Positions 25,586 through 34,162 of a DNA stretch of 49,814 bases are shown here, one piece after another. The DNA is from Actinomycetota bacterium (GTDB lineage: Bacteria > Actinomycetota > Actinomycetes > Actinomycetales > Microbacteriaceae), in the NCBI GenBank assembly GCA_005777405.1, contig SXMH01000050.1, forward strand, positions 1-49,814. The letters run 5' to 3'. Within the stretch, counting starts at the first letter, position 1. Every line of letters begins with the position of its first letter. A program made the position numbers and the translations under genes. The notes under the pieces are model-generated. The model made no database searches. It was given only the letters and a program-made list of their open reading frames with translations, and was not told the DNA's origin.

Positions 25586-28012
25586 ATGCGTTTCTCCTCT
25601 GCACCGCGCGGCGCGCGCCGCACCTTCTCGGTCACCGCGTTCGTGGCGGCTCTCGCTCTTGTGTCGGCGATGCCGTCGATGGCGCAGGCGGCGCCAGAGC
25701 TCGCGGCCTCGACGGCGCGCGAAGTGGCGTCGCTCGACGACCTTGTGCCCATGGTCGAGGTTGAGGCTGCCGACTTTGAGGCCGAGGCGAGCGAGCTTCC
25801 GCTTGAGCTCGAGGCGGCACTCGAGCGCGACGTGCAGATGACGACGGCGGAGTGGCTGGCGCAGGCCGAAGCCGCCGCCGTGGCGGTCGACGTGGTGGAT
25901 GCCCTGCGCGACCACATCGAGGTGGTCGACTCGCGACTCGAAGGCACTGAGCTCGTCGTGACGGTCGAGTCGTCGGCTGATGCCGAGGTCGTCGAGTCGG
26001 TTGGCGCGCGCGCCGAGATCGGCACGGCGTCAGAAGGCCGCGAGACGACAGTGATCGAGGGGCTCGAGGCTGCCGACGACCTGCGTGGCGGCATGCCCTA
26101 CCGATACAGCGGATCAAGCGGGCCGTTTCGCTGCTCGATGGGCTTCGTTGGCATCGACTCCGTCACCGAGGGTGTCGAGGTGTTGACGGCGGGCCACTGC
26201 GAAGGCAATACGGGCACGAACCGCACCGCGCTCAACATCACGCGCGCGGGCGGCACGGGTTCAGGCAGCCCCACGGGCCTCACGACGTCGACGGTGCTCG
26301 GCCCTGCGCTTGACCACGTGACGTCAGAGTTTCCCGCCGACTCTGACCAGTTCTACGACCACGGCTTCATTGACATCAACGAAGCGGCGTGGACGCCCAA
26401 GCCCGAGGTCGTGACCTACGGCTTCAGCGCCTCGGGCGCCCCGCTCGCATCGACGCCCGTCTTCGTGCGCGACGCGGGCCCCACCACGGTCGGCGCCACG
26501 ATCTGCAAGTCGGGTGCGACCTCTGGCTGGACCTGCGGCACCGTGCAAGAGATCGATGAGGTCTACCCGGTGGGTGGAAGTTCGTGCGCGGCGAGCGACT
26601 ATTGCGTCGGGGGAGTTCTCGCGACTATCTGCGTGCGCCCCGGCGACAGCGGCGGCGCCGCTCTCGTCGGTACTCGAGCGGTCGGCATCACCTCGGCGTC
26701 GAGCGCACCAAGCTCGGGCTGCCGCACCGGTGAGATCGGCATTTTCTCGCACGTCGACTCGGTGACGTTCGAGGCCGCAACTGACCTTCAACCCGACTGG
26801 GAGCCGCTCATCGCGTTCGCGCAGTCGAGCCGCAACTCGACATCGACGGTGCGCCTCGACCCGACGTCGACCCCGAACCTGCTGGGCCGCATCACCGGAG
26901 GCTCGAGCCGCCACAGCGTCTCGGTGTCGATCAACGGCGGAGCAGCATCCACCCCCACCGTCAACTCGAGCGGCAACTGGTCGGTACCCCTCGCGGGTCA
27001 GCGCGGCACCCTCAACTGGTCGGCGAGGGCAAGCTGGGGCTCGCAGACGCAGTCGAGCCCGACGACGGGTCGCATCTTCGTCGCCTCCGAACGCCGGCTT
27101 TCCGGCGCGAACCGGTATGAGACCGCGATCGCGATCTCTCGCTACGCCTTCCCGGGTTCGTCGCCGAACGTGCCGGTCGTGTACATCGCCAACGGAGCAA
27201 ACTTCCCCGACGCTCTGAGCGCCGGTCCGGCGGCCGCTGCAGAAGGTGGCCCCCTGCTGCTCACCGAGGGGGGCTCGCTGCCCTCGGCCGTGCGCTCGGA
27301 GCTCAACCGGCTCAACCCCGACACGATCGTCATCGTCGGCGGATCGAGCGTCGTGAGCGGTTCGGTCGCGAACGCGCTGGGAAATTATGCGAACTCGGTC
27401 GTGCGACTCGGCGGCGCGAACCGTTACGAGACCTCGCGACTCATTGCGCAGCGAGGCATCTCGCGTGGCTTCTTCACGACCGGGCAGCAAGTCTGGGTCG
27501 CCACGGGCGCCAACTACGCTGACGCACTCTCTGCGGGTGCCGCTGCAGCCTCGGCCGGGGTGCCCATCTTGCTCGTCAACGGCACCGCCTCGGGCATCGA
27601 CTCGGCGACCCGCTCGTTCTTGGCCTCGAGCTTGCGCCCGTCGGTGGCGCGCATCGCCGGCGGCACCTCAGTGGTGTCCAACGGCGTGAAGAACGCCATT
27701 GACGCCGTGTCGGGAGTGAGCACGGCACGGTACGGCGGCGCCAACCGTTATGCCACGTCGCTGCTCATCAACGAGTTTGCTCACCCCGATTCGGCGCCTG
27801 AAGCGTTCTTGACCTTCGGGGCGAACTTCCCCGACGCCCTCGCGGGCGGTGTGGCGGCCGGCATCATTGACGGGCCCATGTACATCACGCAGACCAGCTG
27901 CGTCGAGCGCGGCGTCGTCAATCACATTCTCGAGATCAGCCCCCAGCAGATCACGGTGTTCGGCGGAACCTCCGTGGTGAGCAACGCCGCGCGCGACCTG
28001 CGCCGCTGCTGA
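25586..28012 (+). CDS. Secreted S1-family (alpha-lytic/streptogrisin-like) protease with three CWB2 repeats
   Basis: An 808-residue preproprotein starting MRFSSAPRGARRTFSVTAF with a signal peptide to ~38. Residues ~40-165 are an acidic pro-region as in S1E peptidases. The protease (~170-400) shows TAGHC (catalytic His ~204), YDHGFID (candidate Asp ~258) and RPGDSGG (Ser ~355), with several Cys for disulfides. An Ig-like linker (~415-495) leads to CWB2 repeats at ~503 (RLSGANRYETA), ~608 (RLGGANRYETSR) and ~715 (RYGGANRYATSLLIN), ending TSCVE...LRRC. A wall-held protease could mature or shed other surface proteins. It lies 44 bases after the lysozyme-like gene and may share its transcript. The ORF track start at 25424 overlaps that gene and is not used. 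Confidence 0.9.
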   Translation: MRFSSAPRGARRTFSVTAFVAALALVSAMPSMAQAAPELAASTAREVASLDDLVPMVEVEAADFEAEASELPLELEAALERDVQMTTAEWLAQAEAAAVAVDVVDALRDHIEVVDSRLEGTELVVTVESSADAEVVESVGARAEIGTASEGRETTVIEGLEAADDLRGGMPYRYSGSSGPFRCSMGFVGIDSVTEGVEVLTAGHCEGNTGTNRTALNITRAGGTGSGSPTGLTTSTVLGPALDHVTSEFPADSDQFYDHGFIDINEAAWTPKPEVVTYGFSASGAPLASTPVFVRDAGPTTVGATICKSGATSGWTCGTVQEIDEVYPVGGSSCAASDYCVGGVLATICVRPGDSGGAALVGTRAVGITSASSAPSSGCRTGEIGIFSHVDSVTFEAATDLQPDWEPLIAFAQSSRNSTSTVRLDPTSTPNLLGRITGGSSRHSVSVSINGGAASTPTVNSSGNWSVPLAGQRGTLNWSARASWGSQTQSSPTTGRIFVASERRLSGANRYETAIAISRYAFPGSSPNVPVVYIANGANFPDALSAGPAAAAEGGPLLLTEGGSLPSAVRSELNRLNPDTIVIVGGSSVVSGSVANALGNYANSVVRLGGANRYETSRLIAQRGISRGFFTTGQQVWVATGANYADALSAGAAAASAGVPILLVNGTASGIDSATRSFLASSLRPSVARIAGGTSVVSNGVKNAIDAVSGVSTARYGGANRYATSLLINEFAHPDSAPEAFLTFGANFPDALAGGVAAGIIDGPMYITQTSCVERGVVNHILEISPQQITVFGGTSVVSNAARDLRRC

Positions 28013-28020
28013 CGAGCGTC

Positions 28021-28070
28021 ACGAGTACGCGCACCCTGCCCGCCTAGACTGGCGGGGTGCGCGTACTCGT
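28021..28070. repeat. Perfect 16-bp inverted repeat spanning galE promoter and start codon
   Basis: ACGAGTACGCGCACCC (28021-28036) is the exact reverse complement of 28055-28070. The 18-base spacer holds the galE -10 TAGACT, itself flanked by CGCC and GGCG. The left arm begins nine bases after the protease stop; the right arm contains the GTG start and first codons of galE. It could act as terminator for the protease gene, operator for galE, or an RNA hairpin. Confidence 0.75.
28045..28050 (+). promoter_or_regulatory. -10 (TAGACT) of leaderless galE
   Basis: TAGACT, six bases, then GTG at 28057. The hexamer is at the loop of the inverted repeat described separately. Confidence 0.62.
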
Positions 28071-29013
28071 CACCGGAGGCTCCGGCTACATCGGAGCGCA
28101 CATCTGCCGACTGCTCGTCGAGCGCGGCGATGAGCCGATCATCGTCGACGATCTCGCCAACGGTGTGCCCGAGCGCGTGGCAGGGTTGCCCCTGCACGAG
28201 TTCGATCTCTCCGACCCGAACGCTGCTGGTCGGCTCGAACGGCTCATGACCGATGAGGCAGTTGAGTCGGTCATCCACTTGGCCGCCCGAAAGCGCGCCC
28301 CCGAATCGGTGCAGCGACCTCTCTGGTACCACCAGCAGAATCAGGGCGCTTTGACCTCGGTCATCGAGGGGATGCTCGCCGCGGGCGTGCAGAACCTCGT
28401 GTTCAGCAGCTCGGCCGCGGTGTACGGCGATGCCGCCGGCACGGTGAACGAAACGTCGCCGACAGTGCCCGTGAACCCCTACGGCGAGACGAAGCTCGCC
28501 GGTGAATGGCTCGCGGCCGCTGCCGCGCTCGCCCACGGGCTGCGCGTGACGAGCCTGCGCTACTTCAACGTGGCCGGCACCGGCTGGCCCGAGCTCGCTG
28601 ACACGGCAGTGCTCAATCTCGTGCCCATGGTGCTCGACGCGATCGAACACGGCCGCGCCCCCCAGATCTACGGTGACGACTACGCCACCCCCGACGGCAC
28701 GTGCGTGCGCGACTACGTGCACGTGCACGCCCTCGCCGACGCCCACCTCGCGGTGCTCGACGCGCTGCCCGAGCAGCCGTTGCCCCACCGCGTCTACAAC
28801 GTCGGCACCGGCGTTGGAGCCAGCGTTCGCGACGTCGTCGAGGGCTTGCGCCGCCGCGTGCCGGATGCCCTCCCGCCCGTCACGCTGCCGCGCAGGCCCG
28901 GCGACCCCGCCGCGGTCGTCGCTGACGTGTCGAGCATCGCGGCCGACCTCGGCTGGCACGCACGCCACACCCTCGACGACATCCTCGACTCGGCGGTGGC
29001 TGCCCGTCCTTGA
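28057..29013 (+). CDS. galE: UDP-glucose 4-epimerase-type SDR enzyme, copy 1
   Basis: A 318-residue extended short-chain dehydrogenase that would interconvert UDP-glucose and UDP-galactose (or the N-acetylated forms) in the cytoplasm, using bound NAD. The NAD-binding TGGSGYIGAH is at the N-terminus, FSSSAAVYGD carries the catalytic Ser/Thr region, and NPYGETKLAGEW is the YxxxK pair. GTCVRDYVHVHALADAH is the typical GalE C-terminal signature. A second copy is at 39030. Sequence alone does not separate a UDP-Glc from a UDP-GlcNAc epimerase. It is isolated on its own leaderless promoter within the inverted repeat. Confidence 0.88.
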   Translation: MRVLVTGGSGYIGAHICRLLVERGDEPIIVDDLANGVPERVAGLPLHEFDLSDPNAAGRLERLMTDEAVESVIHLAARKRAPESVQRPLWYHQQNQGALTSVIEGMLAAGVQNLVFSSSAAVYGDAAGTVNETSPTVPVNPYGETKLAGEWLAAAAALAHGLRVTSLRYFNVAGTGWPELADTAVLNLVPMVLDAIEHGRAPQIYGDDYATPDGTCVRDYVHVHALADAHLAVLDALPEQPLPHRVYNVGTGVGASVRDVVEGLRRRVPDALPPVTLPRRPGDPAAVVADVSSIAADLGWHARHTLDDILDSAVAARP

Positions 29014-29033
29014 TCGCAGGGGCGCTCGGGGAC

Positions 29034-30305
29034 TCAGCCGATGCGCCCGCGCCACGAGCGTTCGCGCGCGGCAGCGAAGGCGCTCGTGACGAAGAGCAGC
29101 AGCCCGCCGCCGTAGAGCAGGTAGCTCTCGGTCATGCTCACCGTGATGAGCAGCACGAGTGTCAGTGCCGGCCACACGTAGACCGTGCTGCGCCGGTCAG
29201 TGGCGACGAGCCACGCTCGCACGAGGGCCAGCCCGAGTGCGACCGCGAGAGCGATGAAGCCCGCGAGCCCCAACTGCAGCAGCACATCGGCGTAGGCGTT
29301 CAGAGCGGAGGGCGGCTGCCAGCCGCCACTCGACGTCACGCTCGAGAAGGGATACACCTCGGTCGGCCACTCACCCACCCAGCCCCAGCCGAGCACGGGC
29401 TGAAGGTCGATGAGGTCGCGCACCTCGCTCCAGATGCTGGTGCGCACCGCGACATCGGCAGCGGCATCCACGAGGCCCACGAGAGGACCCCTGAAGAACC
29501 ACGCGAGCACGGCAAAGACGAGCGTCGAGATGAGCAGCACGCTCTGCGTCGCCGCCCTCGCTCGGGGTTGCTGACGGCGCACGACCACGAGCACGAGGCC
29601 GACGACGAGCACGGCAGCAAGCACGATCCACGAGACCGGCGAGCGCGCGAAAATGACGGTCGCCGCTGCGAGCGCCAGTGAGTACGCGGTGAGACCGCGC
29701 GAAACAGAGCGGGTGCGATATTCGATCCAGAAGCTCAAGATGGCGAGCGCTCCGAGAAACGCGAAAGCGTTGCGGGTTCCGGCGAGACCCTGCACGGGGC
29801 CGCCGACCGCGAGGTCGCCCGCGATGCTGATCCAGCTGAAGGGGGTGTCGAAGATCACGCCGCTGAGAATCTCGAGCACGAACGACGCGGTGAGGATGAC
29901 TCGCAGGGCGTTGCCGACGGCGCGCACGAGCTGAATGAGGTCACGCACGAGGGCGATGTAGACGCCGAGAAAACCGACGGCGATCGCCTGCGCGATGCCG
30001 CCGACGGTGGCCCAGGTGTACTGGCTCCAAATGACGCTCACGGTGAGGAGTGAGAAGAACGCCAGCAGGGTCAGCGGCAGCACTCCGCGCCATTCGACCC
30101 GCTCGGGCTGGCCGGCCAAACTCAACGCCGCGAGCACGACGAGGCCCGAGGTCACGGCGATCGAACCTGCAACACCCAGCAGCATCTGCACGGCGTGGGC
30201 GGCGAGCGTCACGCCGACGATCGTCTCGGTGAGAGCCTGCGTGAATCGCGGCGAGGCGAGAAAGCCGCGAGCGGCGTCGATGGCGTCGCGCGTCGCGCCG
30301 TTCAT
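29034..30305 (-). CDS. O-antigen ligase/polymerase-like membrane protein, copy 2
   Basis: A 423-residue polytopic protein with about ten hydrophobic segments. The start is the ATG at 30305, overlapping the upstream stop (ATGA); the track extension to 30536 is not real. Between late helices a long outer loop has LIDLQPVLGWGWVGEW, and NAYADVLLQLGLAGF follows, hallmarks of the WaaL/Wzy (O-antigen_ligase) family. These enzymes transfer or polymerise glycan from an undecaprenyl carrier on the outer face. In a monoderm there is no LPS acceptor, so polymerase or wall/protein ligase are both possible. It is a tandem paralogue of the next gene. Confidence 0.85.
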   Translation of the reverse strand: MNGATRDAIDAARGFLASPRFTQALTETIVGVTLAAHAVQMLLGVAGSIAVTSGLVVLAALSLAGQPERVEWRGVLPLTLLAFFSLLTVSVIWSQYTWATVGGIAQAIAVGFLGVYIALVRDLIQLVRAVGNALRVILTASFVLEILSGVIFDTPFSWISIAGDLAVGGPVQGLAGTRNAFAFLGALAILSFWIEYRTRSVSRGLTAYSLALAAATVIFARSPVSWIVLAAVLVVGLVLVVVRRQQPRARAATQSVLLISTLVFAVLAWFFRGPLVGLVDAAADVAVRTSIWSEVRDLIDLQPVLGWGWVGEWPTEVYPFSSVTSSGGWQPPSALNAYADVLLQLGLAGFIALAVALGLALVRAWLVATDRRSTVYVWPALTLVLLITVSMTESYLLYGGGLLLFVTSAFAAARERSWRGRIG

Positions 30306-31621
30306 CGCCGAGACTCCGGCGAGGCCAGGGGAAGGTCGGGCAGTGACGGCGCAGCCGGGGCGATGCCGCGCAAGCGCGACGCCACAGCAAGCCACACCAG
30401 CAGCAGCAGGCCCGCCTCGATGAGCAAGCGTGATTCTGCGAGGCTCTGCACCAGCAGCACCGTGAGCAGCAGCACCGGCAGCAGTCGCAGGGCGGCATCG
30501 TGCGCGGCGTCGCCGTGCGGAGCATCCACCGACCACGACAGCACCCGTGCACTCGTGGTGACGACGAGAATGCCGAAAGCGATGACGCCGACCCAGCCGA
30601 GCTGCAGCAGCACGTCGAGCCAGGCGTTGTGCGCTTGCAAGTAGGTGACGCCGTTGATGATGGCGAGGTCATCGAAGGGATCGACCCAGGGGGCCCAGTA
30701 GCTGATCCAGCCCCAGCCGAGCACGGGCCTCTCGCCGATGAGGTCGATCACGGCCGCCCAAATATCGAGGCGTCCGGTGAGGTCATCGCTGCGGCCCACG
30801 AGTGCGAGCAGCGGCTCGCGCACAGCGACGACGACGGCGATGAGCGACGCCCCCGCTGCGACGGTGCCGAGCCCGAGTGCGAGGCGACCTCGACGCCCCA
30901 GTCGACGCGCGAGCACGACCACGCCGAACGCCGCGGCGACCACCAGGCCTGCGACGAGCACCGTCGTCGACCGCGTGAGCGCGAGCGTTAGCAGCGACGC
31001 GAGCAGCCACCCGACGCCGGCCGCCCGGCCGACCGAGCGGCGCGCAAGCTGGATGCCGAAGACGATGACGCCGAGCAGCGCGGCGAACGCGAGCAGATTG
31101 GCATTGCCGGGAATGCCTTGAATGCGGCCGCCCTCGAAGAGCAGCGCGCGCGACCAGTAGAAAGCGCGGGGGAAGGGCTCGTCGTAGGTCACCCACAGGG
31201 GCAGCACGGGTCGCTGGATGATCGCGGCCACGATGAACTCGAACGTGAGCGACAGACCGAGAATCCAGCGCAGAGCCACCCCGAGGGCGCGCAGCAGCGA
31301 CGCAAGGGTCACGGTGTGCGCCATGACGACGCCGACGAACGCGGTCGAGACCGTGGTGACGATGGCGATCGCCGTGGCGCCGGGATAGTGCGACCACGCG
31401 AGCGATGCCGTCATGAGGCCCAGCACGACACCGAGCGCGATCGGAATGCGTCGTAGATCGATGCGGTCGCGCACCGCGATGACGATCCAGCCGGCGAGCA
31501 GGGCGGCGACGACAACACCCCAGCCGTACCAACTCAGCAGGTAGCGCCAGAAGTCGCCCGCGAGCAGCGTGTAGAGCGTCAGTGCGGCGAGCGCGACGCG
31601 CGGATCACGCAGCTTCACCAT
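30302..31621 (-). CDS. O-antigen ligase/polymerase-like membrane protein, copy 1
   Basis: A 439-residue protein with about ten to eleven hydrophobic segments, first in a two-gene operon. The loop motif LIGERPVLGWGWISYW and the following NAWLDVLLQLGWVGVIAF align with LIDLQPVLGWGWVGEW and NAYADVLLQLGLAGFIAL in the downstream paralogue. GNANLLAFAALLG also matches that protein's RNAFAFLGALA. A TAGGCT element exactly six bases before the ATG indicates a leaderless mRNA. Outer-face ligation or polymerisation of the polysaccharide is the family role; which of the two activities each copy has is not readable. Confidence 0.86.
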   Translation of the reverse strand: MVKLRDPRVALAALTLYTLLAGDFWRYLLSWYGWGVVVAALLAGWIVIAVRDRIDLRRIPIALGVVLGLMTASLAWSHYPGATAIAIVTTVSTAFVGVVMAHTVTLASLLRALGVALRWILGLSLTFEFIVAAIIQRPVLPLWVTYDEPFPRAFYWSRALLFEGGRIQGIPGNANLLAFAALLGVIVFGIQLARRSVGRAAGVGWLLASLLTLALTRSTTVLVAGLVVAAAFGVVVLARRLGRRGRLALGLGTVAAGASLIAVVVAVREPLLALVGRSDDLTGRLDIWAAVIDLIGERPVLGWGWISYWAPWVDPFDDLAIINGVTYLQAHNAWLDVLLQLGWVGVIAFGILVVTTSARVLSWSVDAPHGDAAHDAALRLLPVLLLTVLLVQSLAESRLLIEAGLLLLVWLAVASRLRGIAPAAPSLPDLPLASPESRR

Positions 31622-31627
31622 GCCGCC

Positions 31628-31633
31628 AGCCTA
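31628..31633 (-). promoter_or_regulatory. -10 (TAGGCT) of leaderless ligase/polymerase operon
   Basis: Minus strand TAGGCT, six bases, ATG at 31621. Confidence 0.62.
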
Positions 31634-31656
31634 GCCGCGCGGCCGCAGCCCGAAGA

Positions 31657-32835
31657 CTAGACGAATGCGCCCATGCCCGTGATCGCGCGGCCCACGATGA
31701 GCGAGTTCATCTCGCGCGTGCCCTCATAGCTGTAGAGCGCTTCGGCGTCGGCGTGGAATCGAGCCACGTCGTAGTCGAGCACGATGCCATTGCCGCCGAA
31801 GGCCTCGCGGCACAACCCCACGGTTTCGCGCATCGCCGTCGTCGCAAAGGCTTTCGCGAGCGAGGCGTGCTCGTCGCGCTGCGTGCCGTCGTCGTGCATC
31901 TGCGACACCCGCGTGCAGAGCGAAATCGAGGCGGTGATGTTCATGAGACTGCGGGCGAGCAGGTCTTGCACCAGCTGGTGCCGCGCAATGGGCTTGCCGA
32001 ACTGTTCGCGCGTCGTCGCGTAGGCGACCGCCGCCTCGTAGGCACCGATCGCCGTGCCGACCGCGGCCCAGGCGACGTCGGCGCGCGTGAGTCGCAGCAC
32101 CGCAGCGGTGTCGCGGAACGACTCGCCCTTCCGCAGCCGCAGTGACTCGGGCACGCGCACGTTGTCGAGCGTGATGTCGGCGTTCTGCACGATGCGCAGC
32201 GCTTGCTTGCGTTCGATCTTCGTCGCCGTGTAGCCGGGAGTCGAGGTCGGCACGATGAACCCCTTCACCTGGCCGTCTTCGGTGCTCTTCGCCCAGATGA
32301 TGGTGATGTCGCTGAAGGTCGCGTTGCCGATCCAGCGCTTGCTGCCGTTGAGCACCCACTCGTCGCCCTCGCGCGTCGCCGTGGTGCGAAGGCCCTGTGC
32401 AGAGTCGCTGCCCGAGAGCGGCTCGGTCAGGCCGAAGGCGCCGATGACCTCGCCCGAGGCGAGCTTCGGCAACCACTCGGCACGCTGCTCAACTGAACCG
32501 GCGACGCCGATCGAGCCCATCGCGAGGCCGTTCTGCACGCCGACGTAGGTCGCGACGCTCGCGTCGATGCGCGCGAGTTCAAGCGCGACCCAGCCCGAGT
32601 AGAGCGCCGAGCACTCAAAAGGCTTCGTCTCGTCCCAGAGCATGCCGAACACGGGCTGCGCGTGCAGACCGGGCAGCATCTGCCGCGGAAACTCGGCGCG
32701 ATCCCAGTGGTCGTTGACGATGGGCTTCACCTCGGCCTCGAGGTAGGCGCGCAAACCACCGATCGCCTCGCGCTCGCGTTCGGTGAGCAGGGTCTCAGAG
32801 CCGTAGAAGTCGCTGGCAAGGGTCGTGAAGGTCAT
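31657..32835 (-). CDS. Acyl-CoA dehydrogenase (glutaryl-CoA dehydrogenase-like)
   Basis: A 392-residue FAD enzyme of cytoplasmic acyl-CoA oxidation. Motifs are GAFGLTEPLSGSD (FAD/substrate site), GSKRWIGNATFSD, RLTRADVAWAAVG, REAFGGNGI, and YSYEGTREMNSLIVGRAITG, in which the Glu of YEGT is the catalytic base position of glutaryl-CoA and related dehydrogenases. Length is normal for the family. It has no evident link to polysaccharide synthesis and is probably a metabolic gene that happens to lie here. Minus-strand TAGCGT six bases before the ATG indicates a leaderless mRNA. It diverges from the lipoprotein gene. Confidence 0.92.
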   Translation of the reverse strand: MTFTTLASDFYGSETLLTEREREAIGGLRAYLEAEVKPIVNDHWDRAEFPRQMLPGLHAQPVFGMLWDETKPFECSALYSGWVALELARIDASVATYVGVQNGLAMGSIGVAGSVEQRAEWLPKLASGEVIGAFGLTEPLSGSDSAQGLRTTATREGDEWVLNGSKRWIGNATFSDITIIWAKSTEDGQVKGFIVPTSTPGYTATKIERKQALRIVQNADITLDNVRVPESLRLRKGESFRDTAAVLRLTRADVAWAAVGTAIGAYEAAVAYATTREQFGKPIARHQLVQDLLARSLMNITASISLCTRVSQMHDDGTQRDEHASLAKAFATTAMRETVGLCREAFGGNGIVLDYDVARFHADAEALYSYEGTREMNSLIVGRAITGMGAFV

Positions 32836-32841
32836 GTGCGC

Positions 32842-32847
32842 ACGCTA
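32842..32847 (-). promoter_or_regulatory. -10 (TAGCGT) of leaderless acyl-CoA dehydrogenase gene
   Basis: Minus strand TAGCGT, six bases, ATG at 32835. Confidence 0.62.
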
Positions 32848-33020
32848 CGCCTGAGAGCGGCATCCACTCGCCTCGGTTGTGACTCGCTCGCACGCCGCAC
32901 CCGTCCACGGCACTCCGTCTTGTCGGTCGCATACGAAGCGGCGATGCGAACACTGTGCGCGGCCTCTGATCTGTCATCGAACCGTGATGAGGGATGCTCG
33001 CCGCCGCCGTGCGCTGACCC

Positions 33021-33026
33021 TAGTGT
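33021..33026 (+). promoter_or_regulatory. -10 (TAGTGT) of leaderless lipoprotein gene
   Basis: TAGTGT, seven bases, then ATG at 33034. This rules out the long upstream track start at 32662. Confidence 0.58.
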
Positions 33027-33033
33027 GACCAGC

Positions 33034-34104
33034 ATGACCTCTCGGGCCCGCACCGCTCTTGCCGCACTCGCCCTGCTGCCGCTCCTCGCCCTTGCGGCCT
33101 GCGCGCCCGAACCCGAGCCTGAGCCCGTGGTCGAGACGGTACCGACACCGACGGCCGAGCCCACAGTCGAGCCGACCGCACTCGGCTCACGCGTGCCGGC
33201 AGACTGCGAGACCCTGCTCAGCGCAGGCGGCTTTGCCGACGTCACGGTCACACCGCAGGAAAGCTTCGGCCCCTACCTGGGCGGCGCCTTCGATCAGTCG
33301 GGCTTCCAACTCTGCCGAGGCGAAGGAGCCCTTGGCAGTGTGAGCGCCGAACTCTCGCTCATCGTGTCGCCCGATGACATGTCTGCATACCTGGCTCGTT
33401 CGGTCGAGTGGGCTCGCGGTGCCGGGTACCCCGCCGACTTCGCGGGCACGGCGTCGTATTCCAATTGCAGTGACCGATCCGACCTTCCCTATTGCGTCGT
33501 CAGCGTGGCGACAACCACCTATTCATTTGATCTGGTCATCACGCCGACCGAGCCCGTGGGGGCAGGCTTCACCGATTCGGTGATCGGGGTGGGCACGGCG
33601 TTCGTCGACGCATCGAGCGCATGGCCAGAGCCCGCTGCACCCTGGCAGCGTCCGGCCGACGCCATGGTGATCGGCAACGACTGCATCGATGACGTCGCTC
33701 CGGTCGATGCACCCATTCGGGCGGCGATTCCGTGGGAGGTCGGCGAACCGACCATGACGGGCAGCGGCGACGGACAGAACGGCTACTACTGGCTGTTCAG
33801 CGCCGTCGACGCCACCGATTGCATGTGGTTCGGCGAGAGCGCTGGGGGTGCGGTGTCCGTACTGCTGATCCCGGGCGCGGCCTGGCAACACGCCGCAGGT
33901 GTACCGCTCGGTGGGGGCGCCCCCATCGAGATCGACGGCGCTCTCGCTGCCGTCGGACCGACGAGCGGTTCGAGTGAGTTCAGCGTTCACACGTACATCG
34001 ACGGCAGCTATCTCGAAGTGTCGGTTTCGGCGCCGCTCGACAGCACTGTCGACTCCGAGCAGATCGCGCGCGATGTCATCGCGGCGCTCGTCGACGCGTT
34101 CTGA
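33034..34104 (+). CDS. Putative lipoprotein of unknown function
   Basis: A 356-residue protein with a lipoprotein signal peptide (lipobox LAAC, lipidated Cys at residue 23), then a PEPEPEP and Thr/Pro/Glu-rich spacer to ~residue 50. The rest looks like two similar-sized beta-rich halves, each opening with a Cys motif (ADCETLL near 57, NDCIDDV near 212) and each with a second Cys, hinting at an internal duplication. I do not recognise the fold. It should be anchored to the outer face of the cytoplasmic membrane. It is separate from the neighbouring operons and has its own leaderless promoter. Confidence 0.75.
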   Translation: MTSRARTALAALALLPLLALAACAPEPEPEPVVETVPTPTAEPTVEPTALGSRVPADCETLLSAGGFADVTVTPQESFGPYLGGAFDQSGFQLCRGEGALGSVSAELSLIVSPDDMSAYLARSVEWARGAGYPADFAGTASYSNCSDRSDLPYCVVSVATTTYSFDLVITPTEPVGAGFTDSVIGVGTAFVDASSAWPEPAAPWQRPADAMVIGNDCIDDVAPVDAPIRAAIPWEVGEPTMTGSGDGQNGYYWLFSAVDATDCMWFGESAGGAVSVLLIPGAAWQHAAGVPLGGGAPIEIDGALAAVGPTSGSSEFSVHTYIDGSYLEVSVSAPLDSTVDSEQIARDVIAALVDAF

Positions 34105-34105
34105 C

Positions 34106-34126
34106 CCGAGCTCTGCACCCGCTCGG
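34106..34126 (+). terminator. Weak hairpin after lipoprotein gene
   Basis: CCGAGC, nine bases, GCTCGG, starting two bases after the stop. It ends just before the manA -10. Confidence 0.35.
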
Positions 34127-34127
34127 C

Positions 34128-34133
34128 TAGCGT
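34128..34133 (+). promoter_or_regulatory. -10 (TAGCGT) for manA
   Basis: TAGCGT lies 29 bases before GTG 34163, allowing a ~23-base leader that contains GGAAGG. This gene is therefore leadered, unlike its neighbours. Confidence 0.5.
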
Positions 34134-34162
34134 GGAACCTCCACCACCGGAAGGCCGACGCC

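Noticed and set aside
23763-25604. 613-residue minus-strand ORF
   Set aside because: Shadow of the lysozyme-like CWB2 gene; Arg/His-rich with no signal peptide or domain.
26324-27490. 388-residue minus-strand ORF
   Set aside because: Antisense to the S1 protease-CWB2 gene; no recognisable domain.
28021-28070. Invertible promoter (phase-variable switch) at the galE inverted repeat
   Set aside because: The spacer is only 18 bases, too short for normal site-specific inversion, and no recombinase gene is in the window. An operator or terminator explains it better.
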